From: Gnetum montanum
Lineage: Eukaryota > Streptophyta > Gnetopsida > Gnetales > Gnetaceae
Reading direction: 5' to 3'
DNA length: 64,000 nt
NCBI GenBank assembly: GCA_015680685.1
Contig: MNCI01001868.1
Coordinates: 636,513 to 700,512, forward strand
Below the pieces are notes generated by a model. The model was not told the origin of the DNA. It searched no databases and saw only the letters and a program-made list of their open reading frames with translations. Shown piece after piece: positions 38,582 through 50,899 of the stretch (position 1 is its first letter; every line of letters begins with the position of its first letter). The position numbers and the translations under genes are program-made.

Positions 38582-39158
38582 TACCCCCATGACTGAATGA
38601 AAACTCGTCCTCAAGTTCCTTACAAAATATTGGGAAGGTATGGGATTATTGACTTGAATGATACTAATGGTGAATGGGGTGACATGTGAACGGATCATCA
38701 TTACAGTACATGACAAAATTAGTGTTCATGACAACAAGAATGAACACTAAACACATTTGACATCCAACCTTATTTGGCAGCTGAGAGAGAAGAGAGAAGA
38801 GAGAGAGAAAAGAAGAAGTCTATTGCTGCCGACGCCAAGATTGTGCCTTTCGTTGTTTGTCTATAAGTGTGCCATCAATCTTGTTCCTTGCATAATTACT
38901 TCAACACCAGTCCATTCCAAGTGTTCCCTCTAGATCCAATCCGTTGTTGTATGATTGCCATCTGCACACACAACACAGTCTTATATTAGCAAGGGTAAAT
39001 GAATCACAATGCAGTTGATACCTTGCCTCAGTGTAAGGTCCATTGGCTGAGTTGTGATATGGCTAATGCAGATTCTAGAGATATAACACTGGTGACTACC
39101 CAAGGTGTAGGGGTTAAGAGAAAATTGAAAAAATTGGACCAGGACCCCCATGAAAAAA
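38582..39158 (-). repeat. Short internal segment between LTR3 and LTR2
   Basis: Begins with the purine-tract side (matches 47582-47670, including ACAAAATATTGGGAAGGTAT). It ends beside LTR2 with a stretch that, read on the minus strand (CATGGGGGTCCTGGTCC), looks like a decayed primer site. A GA-rich microsatellite lies at 38780-38820. No coding sequence recognised; the gag and ORF2 that should lie between are absent. Confidence 0.55.
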
Positions 39159-39955
39159 TGACGAGTGGAGAGGTACCCCTACATTCAACCATACAAATAC
39201 GAGCATTACACGTGCGATCTGGTCAAACTTCGTAGACGGACTAGTTGTGGCATCTAGACAGTTAGCCTTAGGTCGTAGTTCGTTGTCTTCCCACCTGGAC
39301 TTGTGTTAACTTGTCATGTATGGTTTAGTCTAGAATGAGGTCTATGATGTGTTTCTATGCTAATGCTACTCCTGAAGGCAATGGAAGATAATATTAACTA
39401 AGCTAAGAGAGAAGGGTGAGAGAGAATCTAAGCTAGCCTAAGTGCGATGAGCATCCATTCCTTGATCATCCGTACACATCTTGGACTTCGTGCACGACTA
39501 CCACTGGGATTACCAAGTGCAGATCCTAGGTATGCTACTGGGTTACCAAGTAGTCACACTTAAATGCTCGTAATCAAGTTGTACTCATTCTGCGTTTAAC
39601 AGGAGTTTAAGGGTGAGAAGAGATTAACTAAGAAAGCAGTAAATAACAATTAAATAAATAATTAAGCTAAGTGAATGCTGCAATGATGAAGTAATCTCGA
39701 TCTTTATTGTCGATCATGTGTGTGTCCAAGTACATCAGACTCGAATAAAGGATGCCGTACAATTACATTCACCACACTACGGGCATACACTAGGAGGAAA
39801 AAAGTTGAGAGAAAGAAATTAAACACTTAACTAAGAACTGAAAAACTAACTGATTACTACTCCTATCAGAACTACCTATCTCTTATTTATAAATGAGGAG
39901 ACAAGCTACGATATTGCGTATGCGATATCGTGGTGGACAAAATTACGACTCATCA
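39159..39955 (-). repeat. LTR2 of element B (middle LTR)
   Basis: 797 bp, starts TGACGAG (one change from TGATGAG) and ends CTCATCA, followed by TACCCCCAC. GATATTGCGTATGCGATATC is at 39910-39929 and a minus-strand TATAAATA at 39884-39891. Near-identical to the visible part of LTR1. Confidence 0.9.
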
Positions 39956-40136
39956 TACCCCCACAACTGAGTGAAAACTCATCCTTGAGTTACAGTGAGA
40001 ACAAGCTCCATTGATTACACAGTGGATAGGTACAAGATTATTGGATGGTGAAAATGGGTTTATGCCATAGTGTGGAATGAAAACAAAATTGAGACATAAC
40101 ACAAAGAAAATTCTATAACTACAAAATTGGTGAAAC

Positions 40137-42927
40137 TCATGTAGTTCTTGGTGGCGATGGCTCCTCCATAGGTGCTTTCCCCTTGTCTTGTGCTCCAGGT
40201 TTTGGGACTTGGTGGCGTTGAAGTATGGCTTGGAGTTTCTCCTCTTCAGTTCAAGGATCTTGTGTCATCCATGCTAATTTTTCGATGTTTGATGAAGTTG
40301 ACACCTCCCATGGGCAGGGTAGTTGCAGAAACATTTGATTTGCCTTGACATACCAGGCCACAAATACCCATCATTCCTCCTCATAGGCTTTGAATTTATC
40401 CTTGTATTCTTGGAAATCCACAAGCCATCGAGCCAAATCCATTGTGAGACCTTTTTATCCTTGGTAGCTTGCTTTCACCACCTCAAGTTCAGAATTTTCG
40501 ATCTCCAGTTTTTGCAATAACTTCTTATGTTCTACAAATTTTGTTTCATATTTGATGTAGGTGGTAGCTACCTGTTGCTCGAGCTCTGTTCTCGGGCATC
40601 CTGCTGTTAACATGGCAAGGTTGGCATATTGCAGGTTTGCCAACTCCATGTATTCTATAAGATCTTGAATCTGCAGGTCCTGGTTCTTAACTTCCGCCTG
40701 GTGGGCTAAGGCATATGTGTCCAATATGGCCCGCCAGTCAGTGTGTTGAGCACTAATAGCATTGATGTGGGCCTTGGCCATATGGATCTCCTTCTCAAGG
40801 ATCTGTTTGTACATCCCCACCTGGTCTCAAGAATGCTCCTTTAGCTTTTTCATGCCATTTAGCCTCATTTTGCCACACACCTATTTCGCTAGCTATCTTT
40901 TGGCGAATGGCTCATACCTCCTCCATTAAGAGGGTTTGATTCTCCCTAGCTAAACAACTCATGTCTTGGTTGACCTGAATGAATTGTTCTTGCAACTAAT
41001 GAAAGTGTTCTTTGAGAACATTCTTTTGCTTCTCCACGGAGGTCAATCGAAGGTTGTCGGCAACAAGCTGCTTGTTTTCTTCTTGTAAGGCCTTGAGTGC
41101 CTTGTTATGCACATGAGTTTGCGCTTGTGCTACAGAGGAATCCCAAACAACCTTCTCTTTTTATTTAGCCATCTTTTTATTCTCCATTAATAGCTTGGTT
41201 AGTTGCTTAGTTTTGAACTTGTCCGGCTGGTCTACGGGAACAAATTGCAAAGGGTCCCGCTGTGCTGCTTGTAGGGCCACGAGCTGTTCTTGCAATTTTT
41301 GCACTTCTGCTTCAACATGCTTAACCCTCACTTCTGTTAAGACTAGCTTCCCCTTAGTGGAAATGAGGTCTGATTGAATTGCTGTAACATCTTGAGGGAT
41401 GTCAAACAGGGACGTCATTACTTGTCCTATTTGTAGCAATCAATCAAGCACATCCTCATGTTCTGCAGGAGTCATTGAGGTTTCGGCCAAAGTTTGAGCA
41501 TCCTATGCTCTCGTGAGATCTACCGATGGTACAACAAGTACATTGAACAATTCCTTAATGTGGTCTGCAACCACTTCTGCGGCTTTCGCTGCATCCTGGT
41601 GTTGCATGACCACCACTATGGCCCCTTCACCAGTTTCTAATTACACTTGGAAAGATGCAGCATTTCCTGAGATCTGTTGTGACCAAATACTTTCCCCTCC
41701 TCCTGTACGGATGGACACTTCACCCCTTGTATGATCCAAAGAAACTATGGGCTATATGGCATCATCAATGATGCGAAAGAGATTTGCGTCATCACGACTT
41801 CCCCAATTGACCATCTCAGCGATGGTCCTAAGATGGCTCATCAACAGTCTGTAATCTTGCAGTGGTGGTGGTTGATCCTTGCCTGTGCTAGGCCCTGCTT
41901 CCTATTGTTGGCTGGGTCCTGTACTTGGAAGTTGGCTGGGCCTTGCAAGTTGGGTTGTAGTTGGTCCAACCATCTATTCTTTTTCTTGTTCTAGTCCCAG
42001 CATCTCACCAGTGATTTTTCTTGCAGCTGGTGGGTTTAACAATTTAGCATATGAAGCATTTTGGGCTTTTTGGAGGACATCATTAGTGTATCCTCTAATA
42101 CCATCACATTGGCACAACTTCATGATAAGATAAGGGAAGGGTAAGGCAAGCTTCTTTGTCTTCCGTTCCTTGAACCGCCTCAGGATCTTCATTAAGTATA
42201 GATGAGGCAGGTTAGCATTAACCTTTCCCATTAGCACCGCACAACCTCTTGCTGCATATGTTGAAATTATTTTTAAGCCCTTCGTGAGGAAGAGGTGATA
42301 CGTTCCAATTTTAAAATAGATCCTTTCTTCTATCGTCAACTCTCCAAATGTCTTATCCCTAGCATATGCCCTTTTCAACCAAACTCGTCACACATCCAGG
42401 TCTGAATGGGTATACAACTGAGCAACCTTGGGCTCTGTATTCAGAAGGTTTAATACTTCCAAAATGGCCTATGTAGAGAAATCAATTGTCACACCACAAA
42501 TGTTAATGATGGTGCCTTGTTCTTTATTGTGCCAGAATCGGTATGTCTTCCTTAGGTACCAGGCACCACTTTCAGAGAGGGTAGGCCATAAGGGAGATCC
42601 TTTGAGGTAATCCCTAACAGCCTCAGGAGCGAACTCTACAAAAGATTCAAAATTTAATTCCATGATCACCTCAGTGAATGTGGACCTTTCGTGGATAGCC
42701 TGAACACAATCTTGGGGCAACGTGAGGTGTTGTCCCTATTCAGACATTGCAGCAGCTCCACCTTCTGCCTACCCAGACTATACGGTAGGAGGATCCTCTT
42801 GATGAATGCTAAATGATTGTTCCTCCTGTTCTACATGTTGTCCAGCAAGGACTTGCTCTTCGCCTCTCCTAGGTTGTTTACTTCCACCTTGAGTAGGACC
42901 TTCCTTTTGTCCACGTTTCAAGGCCAT
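40137..42927 (-). pseudogene. ORF2 of element B, broken but near full length
   Basis: Minus strand from ATG at 42927 to TGA at 40137, about 930 codons, colinear with element A ORF2. Open blocks: 42720-42469 (DCVQAIHERSTF to ICGVTIDF), 42378-41974 (AYARDKTFGEL to the LPFPYLIMKLC box) and the coiled coil (41439-41161, 40820-40455). Gln/Pro linker around 41880-41950. Stops interrupt the N-terminal 60 codons, and two later stops match stops in element A. ORF2 shares no motif with retroelement enzymes; the N-terminal part resembles the putative plant transposon protein domain. Function unknown. Confidence 0.7.
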
Positions 42928-43400
42928 CTGCAATCACATGGGGTTAAGCGTTAGCAAGGTTGTTTCCAAAGTTCAGTTATACCTTATTGCTTTCCTTAAT
43001 TAATTAATTTTATCTCCGTGTGATGTTTCCCTAAAGATTATAATAGTGGGTCCTTTTTACTTAGGTGGTTTCCAATTTTAGTTTCCTGATGTACCTAAGG
43101 GGATGAAATTATTTTTGACATGTTTTATTCTTAATTTTTACAACTAATTACCCTTGATAATGTCCTTTGAGCAATGAAAAATTCCAAAAAAGTTATGCGC
43201 TATTCGGCATATGTCCCTCCCCCATGACTAAGCTGAAGACTCTCGGTTCAAGTAGGCTCAGATGGAATAAAAATTAGAATACCAGCGAGCGAGATATAAG
43301 TAGAAAAGCAAGGGTGTCACACTTGCAAGTCATAGAGAAAAATTCAAAAAATCCCACGCATGATTTGTGAAAAATGATGCTAAGTGTTGCGAGGGGGTCA

Positions 43401-43461
43401 CCTATTTATAGGTTATAGGGACACAATATCGTGTACGATACATCGCGTATGTGATATCGTG
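43401..43461 (-). promoter_or_regulatory. Internal promoter of element B
   Basis: CCTATAAATAGG at 43401-43412 (minus strand) is preceded by GATATC/AATATC-type boxes with CpG-rich 8-bp spacers at 43425-43460. Same module as in its own LTR2 and in element A. About 470 bp upstream of the ORF2 ATG. Confidence 0.6.
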
Positions 43462-44900
43462 GCCTAATGATGTTTAGGCCTGAGGGAAAATACCGAATTT
43501 TTAGGGTTTTTTTGGAATTATACATGGAAATTAAGGACATGTGGCAGGTGTTTTAAGGGTTCTAGGGTAATTTAACTTGTTTCAAAGGCACGAATAATTA
43601 TTTGTGGGTGTAAGTGATCAATAAAACCTTAGGTGGTAAGTGAGAGAAAAAGGCCATGTAATGGTACATAGGAACGTTGATTCAGGGGGATAGTAATAAG
43701 GGAAAGAAAATCGTTGGCAATATGCTAAGGGTAATAAATGGTGTGTGGAAGGTGGTTCATGAGTGCAAATTACAGAAGATTACACACGTGGGTCCTCCCC
43801 AAAGCAAGTTCCAACCTATAATGTCCTTGTGTAACCACACTTAAATGTAATCCGCACTGGTTCCACAAAAAACACACATGTAAATATCACCGGAATGAGG
43901 TAAGAATTCTATGCTATACAAGACACGAGCTACAATTACATGAACAGTGAGATGGGATGGAATATAGAAGGGATTGTAGAGATTGGGACATGAGGTAACT
44001 GACCCAGGGCACAATGAATCCTGCGTGTAAAGCATGATTAATGTGTCATTAACCCATCATTCCAAGATTAGGACCAAGTCCATTCCTCTGACCAATGATA
44101 CCGCATTGTTTGATCCCATGATGAGCGACTATGAGAGTACCATAACAACAAGGTGTACGATCACTTGGCATTTTATTCAAGGGAGGAGTGATTTTTGTCT
44201 TGTGACACTTTTCTTTTCATTTTCATTTTTCTCTTCTTTTTCTCTTTTTTTTTGATTGTTGAATCCAGAGAAGCCGCCAACCTTCAATCATGGGTGCATG
44301 TCTTTCTAGTGGGACCCCCTAGAACAACACTAGATTTTTAAGTGCCCTTTTGATTACTCTTACTCCCATTTTTTGTTAGATCTATAAGGATCTTAGTACA
44401 ACCATGTTGCATGATAACTCCCACAGACATCACCAAAGAGAATCCTCAAATCCCCTTGATGTCACACCCTAATCATTCTCTCTTGGTCCATCTTTCTTTA
44501 TTCTAGGTACAATGAACACAACATTAATTTTAAGTTTTAAGAATGTCAAGAATATCACTATACCCTCAAACAGAACCTCTTATTTGTAGAATGGATGAGT
44601 GGGTGTAATGGGCTCACTGTCCAAATAATTGACCACTCGAGACTTGATAGCATAGAACACAACTCAACCAAAGAGCCACATGAGTGTCTTATTTGTAGAA
44701 GAGATTACTTATAAAAATGTAAAAAGATAAAACAAGAAATTGAAAAATGAAAAACTGAAAAATAAAAAGCTGTAAAATTGAAGAAAATAAAAAGTGGTTA
44801 TTAATCCTGCTTATTACTAGAATGGGGGATATCCCCCATAACTAAATAGTTGAGGATGGCAAGGATTAATAAATGGAAGATGAGGATCCTTGCACGTTGG
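43462..44900 (-). other. Spacer of element B between gag and the internal promoter
   Basis: No coding signal. 43740-43880 matches element A 690-830 and element C 49790-49940; 44620-44770 matches window bases 1-143. A long spacer is thus a constant part of the family. Confidence 0.6.
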
Positions 44901-46506
44901 AAATATTGGGACTCGATCATACTTACCCCATTGGGGCTCACACACTTGGTTATAGTAAGCATAGTGGGGAAATTTATGAGATGTGGTTCCTAGATAACGA
45001 GTTGACCCACTCTAATAATTGAGACCATAAGGTGGTATGCAAGGATTGGGATGTTGCCCTCCATGGCTGTGTTCATTGGGCTATATGGTTGTTGGAGTGT
45101 TAATTGGTGGCCTTGATGAAGTAACATGAGGCGTTGGGTTCAAAGATAAGGATGCACCACAGTGTTGGGCTTGTGCTGAGTTGGAGGATGCAGTGGCTTT
45201 GGAATTGTGTTGTCCCTACCTAGGGTCATTTCTAAAGAAGGGACCCCTTTGATGTTGCTGAGGCCTCTTACTGCCGTTGGCAATCGTAGCATAAGTAATG
45301 TTCGGGGGTCATTGCTGTGGTGTAGACACCTTAGGAACAGTTGGTGGTGATGTAGGAGGGAAAGGATGAGAATATTAAAAATTAGGAGAAGTGTAAGGTA
45401 CACAAGGTGGTGTTTGTGTTGAGGACATGGGCTGATAGTATTGGGGAGAATGATAATGCAGTGAGATAGAGTATGTTGGCCCAATTGGAGAAACAAGGTA
45501 TTGAACTAGATAAGCATTTGGGTTCGAATGATACAAAGGGTGTCTCCAGTTTAGGAGTGGCTTCCCCCACGACTGGGATTGTTGCCACTGTGATCAAACA
45601 CAGTATCTCTGTATGAACTCGTGATGTAATGTGCTTCCCCAATGCTCATATAAATGTAACAAGATTGGGCATTGACCCTTGGGGTGATCGTACAAGCAAA
45701 TGTTGCATTCATATGTATGATTAGCAGTTGAGGTCTTATTTTCTTCATTTCTTCTTTCCGAATGTCTAATGATACTTTGTCCTACTTCTTGGGTTGTCAA
45801 AACTCTATCTCCAATAATATCAATAAATTCTCGACACTTTTTATGCATCCATTCCAACATCTTATTGATCTTTGCCTTGACTTCCTCTAATGATTGTTGT
45901 ACTGGCAAAGATGGTTCTTCCACCTTGAGATTGATTAATTTCTCCTTTTTTTTTATTATGGACCTTTGTTAAGTTGAGATTTTGGTTCTGTTGATGTTTT
46001 TCAACCCTCTCCCATCTAGCCATTTCTCCTTCTTCTTTTGCTACCCACTTAATAAGCTCTTGGACTTGATGGGTTCGTAGTTCATATAGTTGACCTTGGG
46101 CATACATCCTAAGGGTCTCTCTTGTTTCATCACAAAGCCCATCAATGATATGGTATATTATCCTTTCCTTGGAAAAATTATGGCCTGGATAGTTGTTTAA
46201 CAGTGCATAATATCTTTCCAAGGCCATGTCCAAGGATTCATGTTGTGCTTGTTTCCACCCTTGGATTTGTTTCCTCAAGGCTGACACTCTTGCGTAGGTT
46301 TGATATCTTTCGTTAAAGAGTTCTACCATTGTTGGCCAACGTCGTATTGAATTTGGTTTTAATGATCTATACCACACTTTTGCTTGGCCAACGAGTGTCA
46401 TAGGAAAGAGCTTGAGTTTTTGCCACCTATTATCAATGTTGTTCCATGTACAGGCATCGTAGAAGGCTTGTAAATGTTAATGTGGATCTAAGTCATAGCC
46501 TCCTGA
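44900..46506 (-). pseudogene. Broken gag of element B (5' part in gap)
   Basis: The block 46401-45862 is a gag capsid-type domain: GQAKVWYRSL, VELFNERYQTYARVSALRKQ, the LDMALERYYALLNNYPGH run, RIIYHIIDGLCDETRETLRM and VQELIKWVAKEEGEMARWE. This matches the retrotransposon gag family. Then 45923-45594 holds a helical region and a Cys/His box CNICLYDHPKGQC. From about 45550 the C-terminal part is rich in Pro, His, Gln and Tyr. The frame shifts between blocks. The start lies in the gap. No protease follows. Confidence 0.75.
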
Positions 46507-47177
46507 NNNNNNNNNNNNNNNNNNNNNNNNNNNNNNNNNNNNNNNNNNNNNNNNNNNNNNNNNNNNNNNNNNNNNNNNNNNNNNNNNNNNNNNNNNNNNN
46601 NNNNNNNNNNNNNNNNNNNNNNNNNNNNNNNNNNNNNNNNNNNNNNNNNNNNNNNNNNNNNNNNNNNNNNNNNNNNNNNNNNNNNNNNNNNNNNNNNNNN
46701 NNNNNNNNNNNNNNNNNNNNNNNNNNNNNNNNNNNNNNNNNNNNNNNNNNNNNNNNNNNNNNNNNNNNNNNNNNNNNNNNNNNNNNNNNNNNNNNNNNNN
46801 NNNNNNNNNNNNNNNNNNNNNNNNNNNNNNNNNNNNNNNNNNNNNNNNNNNNNNNNNNNNNNNNNNNNNNNNNNNNNNNNNNNNNNNNNNNNNNNNNNNN
46901 NNNNNNNNNNNNNNNNNNNNNNNNNNNNNNNNNNNNNNNNNNNNNNNNNNNNNNNNNNNNNNNNNNNNNNNNNNNNNNNNNNNNNNNNNNNNNNNNNNNN
47001 NNNNNNNNNNNNNNNNNNNNNNNNNNNNNNNNNNNNNNNNNNNNNNNNNNNNNNNNNNNNNNNNNNNNNNNNNNNNNNNNNNNNNNNNNNNNNNNNNNNN
47101 NNNNNNNNNNNNNNNNNNNNNNNNNNNNNNNNNNNNNNNNNNNNNNNNNNNNNNNNNNNNNNNNNNNNNNNNNNNNN
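46507..47177. other. Assembly gap (671 N)
   Basis: Covers the gag start, the primer site and most of LTR1 of element B. Confidence 1.
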
Positions 47178-47542
47178 TGCATTTAATAGGAGTTTAAGGG
47201 TGAGAAGAGATTAACTAAGAAAGAAGTAAATAATAATTAAATAAATAATTAAGCTAAGTGAATGCTGCAATGATGAAGTAATCTCGATCTTTATTGCTGG
47301 TCATGTGTGTGTCCAAGTACATCACACTCGAATAAAGGATGTCATACAATTACATTCACCACACTATGGGCATACACTGGGAGGAAAAGGGTTGAGAGAA
47401 AGAAATTAAACACTTAACTAAGAACTGAAAAACTAACTAATTACTACTCCTATCGGAACTACCTACCTCTTATTTATAGATGAGGAGATAGGCTGTAATA
47501 TCGCATGTGCGATATCACGGTGGACAAAATTGCGACTCATCA
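47178..47542 (-). repeat. LTR1 of element B (right end, partial)
   Basis: Matches 39590-39955 of LTR2 with few differences, including AATATCGCATGTGCGATATC at 47497-47516. Ends CTCATCA at 47542, followed by the duplication GATAC. Confidence 0.9.
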
Positions 47543-47547
47543 GATAC

Positions 47548-47581
47548 CCAATATCATAGCCCTACAAAACATGACTCATCA
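47548..47581 (-). repeat. 3' LTR of element C, right piece
   Basis: 34 bp matching 53947-53980 and ending CTCATCA, followed by the purine-tract complement TACCCCCAC (47582-47590). Completes the LTR interrupted at 37790. Confidence 0.85.
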
Positions 47582-47778
47582 TACCCCCACGATTAAATGA
47601 AAACTCATCCTCGAGTTAAATGAAAATGAGAAACAAGCTTTTTACAAAATATTGGGAAGGTATGGAATTATTAACTAACTTAAATAAATACACAACTTAA
47701 CTCTTTCATGCCATAATGGTGTTTTACAAAGAATGGACACATTATGACAAAACAACAAAACAATGAAATTGGTAAAGT

Positions 47779-49340
47779 TCATGTAGTTCCCGGAGGTGGT
47801 GTCTCTTCCATTGGTTGCTTCCCTTTTTCGTTAGACTTCTGGAATTTATAATAATTTAGGAGCACCTGCAACTTCTCCTCCTCCATTCTTGAATCATGTA
47901 CCATCCAAGTTGATGAGCTGATGTGTACTAGAACTGGTACATCCCATGGACATGGCAGCTACAGGAACATCTAATTTGCTTTCACATACCATGCTGCAAA
48001 TTGTCGTCGTTCCTCCTCAAAAGCTTTGGCCTTTTCTTTTAGTTCATGATGATCTGTTAATCTCTTAGCCAACTTTGAGGCTACATCTCTTTGCCCATGG
48101 TAGCAAGCCTTAATTGTTTCTAATTCCGAGTTTGCCATGTGGATTTTTTGTAGAGCACTTTTCTTGTCTGCAAACTCTTTTTCATACAAGGCATAAGTGG
48201 CTACTACTTGTTGTTCTAACTCATTTTTGGGCTGACCTACTGTTAACATGGCAAGGTTGGCATAGCGAAGATTAGTCAATCTCATGCACTCTTTGAAACC
48301 TTCAATCTACAGGTCCTTATTCTTCATTTTCACTTGGTGGACTAGGGCATAGCTATCCAAGATGGATTACAAGTCAGGATTCTACGCTAATATGAAACTG
48401 ATGAAGGCCTTTGCCATATGGATTTCTTTTTCATTAATCTATTTGTACATGCCAATTTGGTCCTAGAAGTGCTCTTTCAGCTTATCATGTTTCTTGGCCT
48501 TGTTTTGCCACGCGCTTACCTAAATCGCAGATTTTGGTGGATTGCGTGAACCTCCTCCATTGAGAGGGTTCGATTTTCTCTGGCCAATCTACTTATATCT
48601 TGGTTGACCCTCACAAATTACTCTTTTAATTGATGGACACTTTCTTCCAAGATGTTCTTTTGTTTCTCAATAGTGATCAACCTTGCATTATCAATAGCAA
48701 GCTACTTATTCTTCTCTTGTCCAGTGGTCAATGCTTTCTTATGGGCATATGCTTAGGCTTCAGTGGCTAAGGCATTCCAGACTGCTTTCTGCTTTTCTTA
48801 TTCAACAACTTTGTTCTATTCAATAAATTAGCCCAATTTCTCTATTTGGAATTGTTCTAACTAATTAGGTGCAACGAATTGCAAAGGATCCCTTGTTTTA
48901 GCTCTCAAGGTGACAAGCTCTTATTGTAATCTATGCACTTTTGCTTCTAGATGCTTTGCCTTGGTCTATGCCATTACTGGTTTTCCTTTTGTGGCAATGA
49001 GGTCATATTGTACTATAGTTATATCACTAGGGATGTCAAATAGAGTTGTCATTACTTATCCAATCTACAACAATCTATTAAGCACATCCTCATGGGCCAT
49101 AGGAGTCATTGAAGTCCCAGCTAACATTTGTGCATCTTTGGTTTTGGTCAAATCTACTGAAGGCACACCAAAGACACTAAAAGATTCTTTAATGTGGTAT
49201 GTGATAACTTTTGCCGTGCCTACCACATCTTGGTGTTGCATGACCACAATTGTGGCACCTTCTCCCATCTTGAGCATTACTTGAAAAGATGTGGCATTTC
49301 TAGAGATCCGTTGTGATCATTGGGCTTTTCCTCCTGATTG
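47779..49340 (-). pseudogene. ORF2 of element C, N-terminal domain missing
   Basis: Aligns with the C-terminal half of ORF2 in A and B: ATIVVMQHQDVVGTAKVI, DVLNRLL, DPLQFVAPN, SRLARENRTLSMEEVHAI, LRYANLAMLTVG and ELEQQVVATYALYEKEFADK, ending at the shared TGA (47779-47781). The plant-transposon-like domain is absent: sequence from about 49350 upstream passes straight into the internal promoter leader. Many stops. Coiled-coil character is kept. Confidence 0.65.
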
Positions 49341-49429
49341 CAAAGAAATCTTAATTGAGAGAGAAAAATGCAAAAGCTCCCCTAGCTTCAAGTGATGATA
49401 ATGAATTTTTCGAACACCGCAAGGGTCCT

Positions 49430-49500
49430 ATTTATAGCTTTTATTGACTCAATATTGAGTATTCAATGTTGAGTCCCACTTGATATTGGGTAGTCAATAT
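49430..49500 (-). promoter_or_regulatory. Internal promoter of element C
   Basis: A minus-strand CTATAAATAGG near 49430 is preceded by an inverted repeat, GACTCAATATTGAG then CTCAACATTGAATA in the opposite sense (about 49448-49477), and by GATATTGACTACCCAATATC beyond it. These AT-rich boxes differ from the GATATC-CG boxes of A and B but resemble the GATATTGAATAC and CAATATC boxes of element C's own LTR (53905-53965). Confidence 0.5.
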
Positions 49501-50899
49501 CAAGATTCTTGAAAGTGCATTTAATGAGAACATGCAACATGGAAAATGAAGCTCTAGGATTGGCTAGAAGGTTTCATGTAAAATCCATAGTTCTGGGATA
49601 AGTGAGAATTCATATTTAGGCACCTGTAGTGTGAGAAGACAGAATCGTAGGCATTAAAAGCTTCAAAAGGTGTAAGAAAAGGGGTATTGGATTCATGGTG
49701 TAGAATGGATTAGTTATATGATAAGGGAAGGTTTTGAGTTTATCATTTAAGCATTTGGAAGATTCAAGATGATGTAGTTGTGTTAGACAAGTACAAGTTA
49801 CAAAATTTATACAAGTGGATTTTCCCCAAAATAGGCTCCACTCTTAATGCTCTTGTATAACCACACCTAAAAATGTTCGTAGGCACCAAAGGGGTTGAAT
49901 GCAATGCATACGTGCTAAAAAAAACACACATGTTAAAATGACCAATTTGAGAAAATAACTTTATGTTACACAAAACCACAAGTTAGAATCATACAGACAG
50001 TGAGATGACATGGATTTTAGAAAGGATTACAAAAATTTGGACATGAGGTGCCTTACCATAGGCATAATGGATCATTGTGTATTATTAAAGGTTAAGTGAT
50101 CATTAGCCTTTCTTTTCAAGATTCAAACCAAGTCCAAACCACATTCCAGTGACATCACATTATTTCATCTCTTCATTTGACAACTATAAGACTACCACAG
50201 TTGCAAGGAGTAGAATCACTTGGCATTATAAGTTTTATAATTACAACCTTAGCAACATGATAGAACATACAGAAGTGGTGAAAGAGATTCCATAAATTCC
50301 CTTGATGTTGCACCCTACACATTCCCACTTGGTTCTTCACTTTTTTGTCCAGGCACAATGATTATGAATTTATTATTTTTTAGTTTTATGATGAAAAAGA
50401 ATATCATTATGACCATGGTAATAATCTCTTATTAATTGAATGGATGGATGGGTGATGTGGACTCATTGTCCAAATAATCAGTCCCTCATGACTTGACAAC
50501 ATAGAGAAAACATCACCTCAATGGACTACATGATGTCATTTTATTCACAAGTGAGATTACTGACAAAGGAAATGAAAAAAAAATGTGGAAAAAGTTGAAA
50601 GGATAGGAAAAATTTGTATTAAGAAATGGGAAAATTATAAAAAATTATAAAACAAAGAGATGAGAAACACCTATTAATTCTGAATTTTAGGATGGGCTGT
50701 CTCCCCCATGACCAAGCGTTTGATCGTGACAAAGATTATTAAGTGGATAGGCAAGCTCCATGCATTTGTAAAATAGTGTCAAAATTTTATTTTCAAGCCA
50801 CTGGGTGTCTTTTGGTTTAGTGGCGGCTATGTAGATAGGTTGTTGCTCATGCACTTGGTTGTTAAACGTATAGTCGATCATGGTACGAGTTGTGTGAAC
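49501..50899 (-). other. Spacer of element C
   Basis: No coding signal. Matches spacer parts of A and B, including the block at 49790-49940. Confidence 0.55.

Larger units (their letters stand above)
37791..47542 (-). mobile_element. Element B: nested three-LTR insertion
   Basis: Bounded by TGATGAG at 37791 and CTCATCA at 47542, with the 5-bp repeat GATAC at 37786-37790 and 47543-47547. Removing it restores a continuous element C LTR. Contents left to right: LTR3 (37791-38581), 577 bp of internal sequence, LTR2 (39159-39955), ORF2 (40137-42927), internal promoter, spacer, gag (from about 44900), assembly gap, visible end of LTR1 (47178-47542). All in minus orientation, no polymerase. Confidence 0.8.

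Noticed and set aside
38780-38820. GA-rich run as a regulatory element
   Set aside because: Simple microsatellite in a non-coding retroelement segment; no support for function.
40455-41439. Coiled-coil ORFs that look like host structural proteins
   Set aside because: The same sequence recurs in elements A and C between retroelement parts, so it belongs to ORF2 of the element.
46446-47186. Long ORFs across 46507-47177 on both strands
   Set aside because: Made of gap bases; no real sequence.
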